From Alphaproteobacteria bacterium (lineage in GTDB: Bacteria; Pseudomonadota; Alphaproteobacteria; Micropepsales; Micropepsaceae), in assembly GCA_019508105.1 (NCBI GenBank), contig JAEKMB010000123.1:1-12295 (forward strand): a DNA stretch of 12,295 bases, given 5' to 3'. Position 1 is the stretch's first letter. The number at the start of each line of letters is the position of its first letter. The translations under genes and the position numbers were made by a program. Of this stretch, positions 1-6,291 are shown piece by piece. The notes under the pieces were generated by a model that ran no database searches, was not told where the DNA came from, and saw only the letters and a program-made list of their open reading frames with translations.

Positions 1-1255
1 CATTGCCGACCAGGAATTCGCCCAGCTGGAACGTGTTGCCGGCCTGCACCGTCGCGCTCAGTTGCGTCGGATTGGTACCGTTATTGCCGAGCTGAGTCTG
101 AACGGCAGGAGTCAGGAAGGCGTTGTTCTTGTAGAAAATGTCGGCCTGGTTGATGCCGGGCTGGATCTTCTGCGGGAAATACCAGCCGAAGCTGTAGGCT
201 TCCGAGGCCTGGCCCTGCAGATAGAAGTTGATGTTCTCGGTCAGATCATAACTGAAGCGGCTGAAGATCGAGGCTTGGTGATAGCCATTGAAACCCTGGC
301 CATAGGGATTATAGGCACCGTCGCCGCCCGAGTTGAAATTGCTGGTGCCGGCCGTGCGGTTGCCGGCAGCGTCCGTTGCCCCAGGAACGCCTGGAAAGAA
401 GGGGGAGAGCACGCCATTGGCCGCGAACTGGGTACCGGCGGCCAGCGGACAGGCCGGGACGCAGCCCTGGATGACGCCGCCAAAGCTGGAATTGGGCCGG
501 CGGGCATCCTCGATCCTGTTGAAGGGATTGACCACCGTGCCGGTGCCCGCTTCGCCTGCCGAATCAAACAGCAGCGTGGGGCCATAGGGACGGGCCGATT
601 GGTTGACGGGATCGCGGTGACGATATTCCACCGCGGTTTCGAAATGGCCGCGGCCGCCGAACAGATCGGTGCCGGCCGCCAGGTTGATATTATAGCTCAT
701 GGCATCGGCATAGGTGGAGATGCCGGAGTTGATGTCGGCCTTGAAGCCGGTGAACTTCTTGTTGAGGACAAAGTTGACTACGCCGGTCACCGCGTCCGAG
801 CCATAGACGGCGGACGCGCCGGCGGTGACGACATCCACGCGTGAGATCAGTGCCTGCGGCAGGGTGTCGATATCCACCGTACCGTCGGCATTGGAAGGTG
901 TGACGCGGTGGCCGTCCAGCAGCACCAGGGTGCGTTGGGGGCCGAAATTGCGCAGGTTCAGCGTGCTCGAGGCGAAGTTCTGGCTGCCGTCACCGGGACG
1001 GGTGATGGACTGCGAGCCCTGGAAGACCGGCAGCTTGTTCAGACCATCGGGAAGGCTGGCGGGCGCTGTGGCCCGGAGGTCATCGGTCGAAACGATGGTG
1101 ACCGGAGTGGGCGAATTGGCGGCATCGGAAATGACGCGGCTGCCGGTGACGGTGACGGTCTCCACGCCGGTGCCTGCGGTCTGAGCAAGTGCAGCATGAG
1201 GCAGCGCAACAACCGCCGCGCCGCAAGCGAGCAAAACCCGAAGCTTCAAAGTCAT
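1..1255 (-). CDS. TonB-dependent outer membrane receptor without STN domain (N-terminal part)
   Basis: Energy-coupled outer membrane importer; 418 codons from an ATG at 1255 run open off the left edge, so most of the beta barrel and the C-terminus are missing. The start follows a strong ribosome site (AGGGGG, 6 bases before the ATG) and opens with a signal peptide ending ALA-Q near residue 24. The plug domain follows at once: VTVTGSRVISD, then LPDGLNKLPVFQGS, NLRNFGPQRTLVLLDGHR and GASAVYGSDAVTGVVNFVLN, all classic plug motifs. Unlike its neighbour at 1394-4615 it has no STN domain between signal peptide and plug. Over the first 60 plug residues the two proteins are about 70% identical by eye, so they are tandem paralogues. 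It is last in a minus-strand series after sigma factor, FecR and receptor, 138 bases downstream of the STN receptor, with its own promoter-like element and leader hairpin. The family is certain; the ligand is unknown, with a sugar or oligosaccharide inferred from the nearby GH18 gene. Confidence 0.93.
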   Translation of the reverse strand, partial: MTLKLRVLLACGAAVVALPHAALAQTAGTGVETVTVTGSRVISDAANSPTPVTIVSTDDLRATAPASLPDGLNKLPVFQGSQSITRPGDGSQNFASSTLNLRNFGPQRTLVLLDGHRVTPSNADGTVDIDTLPQALISRVDVVTAGASAVYGSDAVTGVVNFVLNKKFTGFKADINSGISTYADAMSYNINLAAGTDLFGGRGHFETAVEYRHRDPVNQSARPYGPTLLFDSAGEAGTGTVVNPFNRIEDARRPNSSFGGVIQGCVPACPLAAGTQFAANGVLSPFFPGVPGATDAAGNRTAGTSNFNSGGDGAYNPYGQGFNGYHQASIFSRFSYDLTENINFYLQGQASEAYSFGWYFPQKIQPGINQADIFYKNNAFLTPAVQTQLGNNGTNPTQLSATVQAGNTFQLGEFLVGN

Positions 1256-1280
1256 GGAAATCCCCCTGGACATTTTACCG

Positions 1281-1297
1281 GCCTTCGTGGTGAAGGC
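1281..1297 (-). promoter_or_regulatory. Leader hairpin upstream of the left receptor gene
   Basis: On the minus strand a perfect 6-bp inverted repeat, GCCTTC then a 5-base loop (ACCAC) then GAAGGC, sits about 14 bases before the AGGGGG ribosome site of the receptor starting at 1255. The same stem occurs at the same place before the paralogous receptor (4638-4654) with a different loop. No T-tract follows, so it is not an intrinsic terminator. An mRNA 5'-end or translation-control structure is an inference. Confidence 0.5.
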
Positions 1298-1307
1298 TCT
1301 TCGGGAC

Positions 1308-1338
1308 CTAGACGGTCCGGGGATCACAAATCCGCCAT
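1308..1338 (-). promoter_or_regulatory. Putative ECF-sigma promoter for the left receptor
   Basis: On the minus strand the element reads ATGGCGGA (1338-1331), 15 bases, CCGTCTAG (1315-1308). An element identical in both 8-base halves and in spacing lies upstream of fecR at 5688-5718. CGTC is a common -10 core for ECF sigma factors, and GGA at 16 bases before it fits a -35 region. Transcription would begin about 45 bases before the receptor start, just ahead of the leader hairpin. The gap from 1256 to 1393 holds this element and the hairpin, and no convincing terminator for the upstream gene. The repeat is seen directly; the promoter role is inferred. Confidence 0.5.
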
Positions 1339-1393
1339 CGCCGGCGATACCTTCTTGATATCGTTCGAGCGCGGCTTTGCTATTGCTGAGGGT

Positions 1394-4300
1394 CTACAGA
1401 TTGGCCTTGAGGCCGAGCGTGAGGTAACGGCCCATGGGGCTCTGGACGCTGTAGCCGGAGGTATAGACCGGATACCACTGGCCAATGGTCCCGTTAGGGA
1501 CGTAAGCCGGCTGCGCGTTGAACAGATTCTGGATCACGAAATAGGCCGTCAGGCCCGCACCTTCCACCCGGAAGTCGCGTGAGATGTTCAGGTCCATCTG
1601 ATTCCAGGATCGCAGATGGGGATTGACCCAGTTATTGATGGCCGGCGTCACCGGGCCCGCCACCTGGCTGAAGCCCGACACCCAGCTGTCTTCCAGTCCC
1701 AGGCTCCACGCGTCCAAGGTGTAGTTCAGGAAAATAGTGATGCGGGTGCTTGAATCGGGAATGCGGGTGAAAGCGGCGCCGGGGAAAAGCACCGACTTGT
1801 TGATGATCGGCTGATAGGTCGCCAGCAGGCGGCCTGTCCAGGTTCCCTGCCACCCCTCCACCATGTCCGCCATCTGCCAGTGGTAATTGGTTTCGAAGTC
1901 CCAGCCCTCAGTCTGGGTGGAAGCGGTGTTCAGGTTGAAAGTGAGGAGTTTGGTGGCGAAATTTGCGATCGAGCGGTCGCTGAACGGCCCGGGACGCTGA
2001 TAGTTCGCGCAATAGATCGAGCTGCCGCCCGACTGCTCGCAGATGGTCTGGATTGTGGTCGAGGGCGCGATCTGGCTGATCGTATTGGCCATGTGGATGC
2101 GGAAATAGTCGAGCGACACGCTGAGGCCGGGGAGGAAGTCCGGTGTCCACACCGCACCGACCGTGTAAGTCCGCGCCACTTCCGGCACCAGGCGGGGATT
2201 GCCCTGGCTGCTGAATGCGGTGGTGCCGGCATAATGGGTCCCGTCCGGCAGGTCGACATGCAGATCGGTGAAGACATTTTGCAGGATGGTGGGCGGACGG
2301 AACAGGTCGTCCAGGGTCGGGGCGCGAATGTCGATCGAGGTGGTGCCGCGCAGGCGCAAACTGTTCACCACGTTCCAGTTGAAACCGATCTTCCAGGTCT
2401 GGACGGGGCCGGAGACCGAATAGTTGGTATAGCGGCCCGCCAGGTTGAGGTTGAAGGCCTGGACCAGGGGCACATCCTTGATCACCGGGACATCGCCTTC
2501 CAGCGCCAACTCCCACACATTCTGGCTGGCATGGACCGGCTGCAGCACCGCCTGGGAGTAGCTGGGCAGCAAGGCATTGCACAGGCGCAGGCCCGTACAG
2601 TCCACAAAAGTGCTGCTGGGGACATTGGTGCTGACGTCATAACTGTTGAAGCGCATTTCCCCCGACAGGGCCGCGGTGATGGGCCCGGCCCAGTCATCCA
2701 GGATCCTGCCCGCAATGCTGCCGCCGAAATCGTCCAGCACATTGGTCTGGTGGAAATTGGTGGTCTGGAAAATATAGTTGAAGGCATTCTGGGTCACGGC
2801 AGTGGGACCGAAGGGGTTGATCGGCACGCAAGCCGCGTAGCGCGCCGCGGTTGAGCTTTGCGTGGCGGCATAACAGGCCACCGTGCCATCCGGCTTCAGC
2901 ACCGCGTCTTCCGCCGCATACATATTTTGCAGATTCTGGTTGTTGATCAGGTCCACCGCCAGGCGGTTCTCGCCATGGGTGTAGAACAGATTCCAGCCAA
3001 AGCGTCCCGCCAGGAAAGTGCCGTCCAGCCCGGTCTGAAGGCTGAGCACGCGATTGACGCTGCCGGTGGCATTGGTCTCGGTCTGGCCATTGCCGATCAG
3101 GAATTCGCCAAGCTGAAAGGTGTTGGACGGCTGCACCGGCGGGCTGGCGCCGGCCAGCTGCAACGGATTGGTGCCGTTGTTGCCGAGCTGGGCCTGGACC
3201 GCGGCCGGCAGGAAGGGATTGTTCTTGTAGAACAGGTCCGCCTGACCGGCGCCGGGCTGGATCTTTTGCGGGAAATACCAGCCGAAGCTGGTGGCTTCGG
3301 AGGCCTCGCCCTGAACATAGAAGCTGACATTGTCTGCCAGGTCATAGCCGAAGCGGCCGAAGAAGGTGGCCTGGCGATAACCGTCGAACATCTGGCCATA
3401 GGGACTATAGGCACCGTCGCCGCCCGAGTTCAGGTTGCTGGTGCCCGCTGTGGGATTGCCGGCTGCGTCGGTGGCGCCGGGAATGCCGGGATTGAATGGG
3501 CCGAGCACGCCGGTGGCAATGAATTGCTGCTGGTTCGCCAATGGACAGGCCGGCACGCAGCCCTGGACAAGCCCGCCGAAGCTGGAGTTGGGGCGCCGGC
3601 CATTGGCGATGATGTTGAAGGGATTGGCAGCGGTGCCGGTGCCGGCCAAGGCGCCATAGTTGGCCGGCGGACCATAGGGCCGGGCGGACTGGTTTACCGG
3701 ATCGCGGCGGCGATATTCCAGCGCGGCTTCGAAATGGCCGCGGCCACCGAGCAGGTCGGTGCCGCCGGCCGCGCCGAGATTGAGGCTCATGGCGTCGCCA
3801 TAAGTGGAGATGCCGCTGTTGAAATCCAGCTTCAGGCCGCTGAACTTCTTGTCCAGAACAAAGTTCACCACCCCGGTCACCGCGTCGGAACCATAGACGG
3901 CGCTGGCGCCGCCGGTGACGATGTCCACCCGCGAAATCAGCATCTGCGGCAGGGTATCGATGTCCACCGAGCCATCGGAATTGGACGGCGTGGCGCGGTG
4001 CGCGTCCAGCAGAACCAGGGTGCGCTGGACCCCGAAGTTGCGCAGGTTCAGCGTGTTGCTGGAAAAATTCTGCTGGCCGTCGCCAGGGCGGCCGAGGATC
4101 TGGGAGCCCTGGAAGATGGGAAGCTTGTTCAAGCCGTCCGGCAGGTTGCCCGGGGTGGTGGCGCGAAGCTGCTCGGCGGAAATCACCGTTACCGGGGTGG
4201 GTGCATTGGCGACGTCGGAAATGACGCGGCTGCCGGTGACGACGATGATTTCCGATGGCGGGGCACCTGCATCCTCGATGCTGAAGATTTCGGGAGCGGG

Positions 4301-4615
4301 CGCGGCCGCCGCGGCGCGGCGCAGCACGATGGTTGAGCGGTCATTGCTGGCCACTTCCAGGCCGGTTCCCACCAGCAGCCGCGCCAGGGCCTCGTCCATC
4401 TCGATGATGCCGGAGACCGCCTGGGTCTTGATGCCGTGAAGCTGGCTGACCGGCGCGACGATCTGGATATTTTCCTGGCGTGCGAATTCCGGAATGGATT
4501 TTGCGGCTTCCTCGGACGGGATATTGATGCTGCGCGGCTCTGCGGCGGCGGTAAGGGGGGGCAATGTGGCAATCGCAACGCCACAGGCAAGCCAGTACTC
4601 GCGCTTGAAAGCCAT
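1394..4615 (-). CDS. TonB-dependent receptor with N-terminal STN signalling domain (transducer)
   Basis: Complete 1073-residue outer membrane receptor of the FecA signalling type. Residues 1-25 are a signal peptide (ending LTAAA-E). Residues about 28-100 form an STN (secretin and TonB N-terminus) domain, with SIPEFARQENIQIV and a later EALARLLVGTGLEV typical of that fold; this domain touches FecR in the periplasm in known systems. An Ala/Pro-rich linker leads to the plug from about residue 123 (IIVVTGSRVISD, GASAVYGSDAVTGVVNFVLD), and the rest is a large beta barrel ending GRYLTLGLKANL. The ATG at 4615 has an AGGGGG ribosome site 3 bases upstream. It lies 62 bases after fecR and is probably co-transcribed with it. 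Its paralogue without the STN domain follows. The length suits a large-barrel transporter for oligosaccharides or similar bulky ligands; the ligand itself cannot be read from sequence. Confidence 0.95.
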   Translation of the reverse strand: MAFKREYWLACGVAIATLPPLTAAAEPRSINIPSEEAAKSIPEFARQENIQIVAPVSQLHGIKTQAVSGIIEMDEALARLLVGTGLEVASNDRSTIVLRRAAAAAPAPEIFSIEDAGAPPSEIIVVTGSRVISDVANAPTPVTVISAEQLRATTPGNLPDGLNKLPIFQGSQILGRPGDGQQNFSSNTLNLRNFGVQRTLVLLDAHRATPSNSDGSVDIDTLPQMLISRVDIVTGGASAVYGSDAVTGVVNFVLDKKFSGLKLDFNSGISTYGDAMSLNLGAAGGTDLLGGRGHFEAALEYRRRDPVNQSARPYGPPANYGALAGTGTAANPFNIIANGRRPNSSFGGLVQGCVPACPLANQQQFIATGVLGPFNPGIPGATDAAGNPTAGTSNLNSGGDGAYSPYGQMFDGYRQATFFGRFGYDLADNVSFYVQGEASEATSFGWYFPQKIQPGAGQADLFYKNNPFLPAAVQAQLGNNGTNPLQLAGASPPVQPSNTFQLGEFLIGNGQTETNATGSVNRVLSLQTGLDGTFLAGRFGWNLFYTHGENRLAVDLINNQNLQNMYAAEDAVLKPDGTVACYAATQSSTAARYAACVPINPFGPTAVTQNAFNYIFQTTNFHQTNVLDDFGGSIAGRILDDWAGPITAALSGEMRFNSYDVSTNVPSSTFVDCTGLRLCNALLPSYSQAVLQPVHASQNVWELALEGDVPVIKDVPLVQAFNLNLAGRYTNYSVSGPVQTWKIGFNWNVVNSLRLRGTTSIDIRAPTLDDLFRPPTILQNVFTDLHVDLPDGTHYAGTTAFSSQGNPRLVPEVARTYTVGAVWTPDFLPGLSVSLDYFRIHMANTISQIAPSTTIQTICEQSGGSSIYCANYQRPGPFSDRSIANFATKLLTFNLNTASTQTEGWDFETNYHWQMADMVEGWQGTWTGRLLATYQPIINKSVLFPGAAFTRIPDSSTRITIFLNYTLDAWSLGLEDSWVSGFSQVAGPVTPAINNWVNPHLRSWNQMDLNISRDFRVEGAGLTAYFVIQNLFNAQPAYVPNGTIGQWYPVYTSGYSVQSPMGRYLTLGLKANL

Positions 4616-4637
4616 AATCCCCCTGAGACTTTACCTG

Positions 4638-4654
4638 GCCTTCCTGTCGAAGGC
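4638..4654 (-). promoter_or_regulatory. Leader hairpin between fecR and the STN receptor
   Basis: On the minus strand a perfect inverted repeat, GCCTTC, 5-base loop GACAG, GAAGGC, lies about 11 bases before the AGGGGG ribosome site of the receptor at 4615 and about 24 bases after the fecR stop. It matches the hairpin at 1281-1297 in both stem arms and in flanking bases (AAGAG before, C after), while the loop differs. It has no T-tract. It may stabilise or process the mRNA, or control receptor translation; this is inferred. Confidence 0.5.
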
Positions 4655-4677
4655 TCTTTGATATCACGCGCGCCTGT

Positions 4678-5652
4678 TCAGCGCGTAAGCCGCACCTCCC
4701 CTTCCCCGACATGGACATGGGCGTTCAGGCTGATGGCGATGGTGTTGGCAAAGCCGACCGGATCGGTGGCCTTGAACAGGCCGGCGATTTCTTCGCGCGC
4801 CAGGGCGGGATCCTCGACCACTATCTTTGTGTCGCTGTAGCGGGAGAATTCCGCCGCCGCCTGCGCCAGGGTCTGGCCTTCAAAGGCGATCTGGCCTTCG
4901 CGCCAGGCCATGGCGCGGCGAACCTGTGCCGATGGGACAAGCTGGGCGACAATATCGGCCTGGTCGGCCGGCGCCATCGCCATGGTGTTGGCGGTGATAC
5001 GCACCGGCTGGATGTTGGCGGCGTCGGGCTTGAATACTTCCACAATGCCTTCGCGCACCAGGACCCGGATGGGGGCGGTGTCGAAACGGCTGACGCTGAA
5101 GCTGGTGCCGACCACCCGCACGCTGGTGTCGCCGGCAGCGACCACAAAAGGGCGCGCCTTGTTCTTGGCCACGTCGAACAGCGCCTCGCCGCGCACCAGT
5201 TCGACCGAGCGCAGCGTGTCGGAATACTCCACCCGGATCTCGGAGGCGGTGTTGAGAGTGACGACCGAGCCGTCCTTCAAGGCCACAACCTTGGTCTCGC
5301 CCTTGGCGGTGCTGAAGCGGCCGCGATTGCGCAAAATCTGCCAGCTGGTGCCCAGCGCGACCAGCGCGGCAGCCGCAATGGCGCCGCCTAGCTGCAACAC
5401 CCGGCGGCGGGGCAAGACGGAAGGCGGAGCGGCTTCGAAAGCGGCGGGATCGAAATCCGGGCCCAGAGCCCGGGCCCGTTCGGTGGCCAGCGCCACGGCC
5501 CGGATACGGGCATAAGCGCCCAGCGCGCGCACGTCACCATCCAGCCAGCCGCGGAACTCCTGTTCCAAGGCGGCCGTCAGCGGTCCGGAATCGAACCGGG
5601 CGGCCCAATCGGCCGCCTCTGTGTCAATCTGATGCGCGGTCTTTTCGGACAT
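4678..5652 (-). CDS. FecR-family anti-sigma / sigma regulator
   Basis: Inner-membrane signal transducer that holds or activates the partner FecI-type sigma factor according to the state of the outer membrane receptor. The 324-residue protein has the family order: a cytoplasmic domain (residues 8-55; AADWAARF, FRGWLDGD, ALGAYARI), one membrane segment at about 85-104 after an Arg-rich stretch, the FecR periplasmic domain at about 112-206 (KVVALKDGSVVTLN, VELVRGEALFDV, VVGTSFSV), and a C-terminal STN-like domain at about 254-322 (FEGQTLAQAAAEFSRY). I chose the ATG at 5652: it has an AGG site a few bases upstream and begins directly before the cytoplasmic domain. An in-frame start at 5724 would add 24 unrelated residues inside the sigma gene. 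It overlaps the sigma gene by 29 bases, which suggests translational coupling, and a promoter-like element lies 36 bases upstream. The STN receptor follows after 62 bases and is its likely partner. Confidence 0.93.
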   Translation of the reverse strand: MSEKTAHQIDTEAADWAARFDSGPLTAALEQEFRGWLDGDVRALGAYARIRAVALATERARALGPDFDPAAFEAAPPSVLPRRRVLQLGGAIAAAALVALGTSWQILRNRGRFSTAKGETKVVALKDGSVVTLNTASEIRVEYSDTLRSVELVRGEALFDVAKNKARPFVVAAGDTSVRVVGTSFSVSRFDTAPIRVLVREGIVEVFKPDAANIQPVRITANTMAMAPADQADIVAQLVPSAQVRRAMAWREGQIAFEGQTLAQAAAEFSRYSDTKIVVEDPALAREEIAGLFKATDPVGFANTIAISLNAHVHVGEGEVRLTR

Positions 5653-6226
5653 CGAACCTGTGATTCCCGACTTGTTCTGATCTGGGACTAGACGGATGGG
5701 AGGGCTCTTTTCCGCCATATCCAAATTGTTCCAGCATGATTAAAAATCCGCGGCTCATATGCTTTTCCACGGTGCTTTCGGCAAGCCCCAGCTTTTGCGC
5801 GACCTCGCGCTGGGACAGGCCATAGACCCGCCGCAAGGTGAAAACATCGCGCACCTTGCCGGGCAGGCGCGCGATCATCAGCGCCAGGCGGTGCAGTTCG
5901 TCGCGGTCGATCACCTGGCGCTCCGGCGAGGGATCCTCGCTCACCACTTCCAGGTAATCCAGATCGGGAACCGAGCTGATGGAAACCACCTTCAGGCGGC
6001 GCAGATGGTCGATCACCACGCAGCCGGCAATCTGGAAGGTATAGCTTTTGGCGTCATGCACATGGGCGACGCTGTCGGCCGCGACCAGCCGGGTATAGGT
6101 CTCCTGGATGATATCGTCGATGTCCAGCCCGCCCAAGCGGCGGCGGCGCAGCCAGGCGCGCAAAGCCGGTTCATGCGGAAGGACATGCCGCCCCAGCCAG
6201 ATCGCCCGTTCGTCCGATAACGACAT
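5624..6226 (-). CDS. FecI-type ECF RNA polymerase sigma factor
   Basis: A 200-residue ECF sigma factor that would direct RNA polymerase to promoters of its receptor locus. Sigma region 2 spans about residues 19-80 (LDIDDIIQETYTRL, then SYTFQIAGCVVIDHLRR). Region 4 spans about 112-165 (LPGKVRDVFTLRRVYGLSQ) with the helix-turn-helix at 137-160 (EVAQKLGLAESTVEKHMSRG), which reads the -35 element. The last 30 or so residues are a non-conserved tail whose DNA carries the promoter-like element at 5688-5718. Adjacency to FecR and an STN receptor places it in the FecI group. The ATG at 6226 has only a weak ribosome site. It starts 65 bases after the GH18 stop with no clear terminator between, so readthrough from GH18 is possible. 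Confidence 0.94.
   Translation of the reverse strand: MSLSDERAIWLGRHVLPHEPALRAWLRRRRLGGLDIDDIIQETYTRLVAADSVAHVHDAKSYTFQIAGCVVIDHLRRLKVVSISSVPDLDYLEVVSEDPSPERQVIDRDELHRLALMIARLPGKVRDVFTLRRVYGLSQREVAQKLGLAESTVEKHMSRGFLIMLEQFGYGGKEPSHPSSPRSEQVGNHRFDVRKDRASD
5688..5718 (-). promoter_or_regulatory. Putative ECF-sigma promoter for fecR, inside the sigma gene
   Basis: On the minus strand ATGGCGGA (5718-5711), 15 bases, CCGTCTAG (5695-5688) repeats the element at 1308-1338 exactly in both halves and spacing. It lies in the part of the sigma gene that encodes the variable C-terminal tail and ends 35 bases before the fecR start. Here the -35 side reads GGAAAA, close to the GGAAA seen in many ECF promoters. 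If active it would drive fecR and the receptor without making more sigma factor. Promoter activity is inferred. Confidence 0.5.
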
Positions 6227-6291
6227 GGGGCCATCAAGGACCGGATGGAGCGATTTGGCAAGATGGCCTGGGCGCCAGACCGGTTAACGCC

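Noticed and set aside
62..844. 260-codon open frame on the plus strand
   Set aside because: It is antisense to the left receptor, and a matching antisense frame occurs over the paralogue, as expected for a shadow of duplicated coding sequence.
1363..1393. Intrinsic terminator after the STN receptor
   Set aside because: I see no stem followed by T residues on the minus strand here, so readthrough into the second receptor is possible.
2858..4336. 492-codon open frame on the plus strand, antisense to the STN receptor
   Set aside because: It lies wholly within a receptor gene with clear signal peptide, STN and plug motifs. GC-rich codon use opens long antisense frames, and the translation is low-complexity Gly/Ala/Arg-rich with no recognisable domain.
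5653..5724. Longer N-terminus for FecR starting at 5724
   Set aside because: It adds 24 unrelated residues, deepens the overlap with the sigma gene to 101 bases, and would start upstream of the promoter-like element. The ATG at 5652 has a ribosome site and matches the family's start.
4616..6226. Lasso-peptide or siderophore locus, which also uses FecI/FecR and receptors
   Set aside because: No precursor peptide, lasso B/C proteins, isopeptidase or siderophore biosynthesis gene is present in the window.
6227..6291. Possible terminator between GH18 and the sigma gene
   Set aside because: Only an imperfect short stem (CTGG-GCG-CCAG) is present and no T-tract follows.
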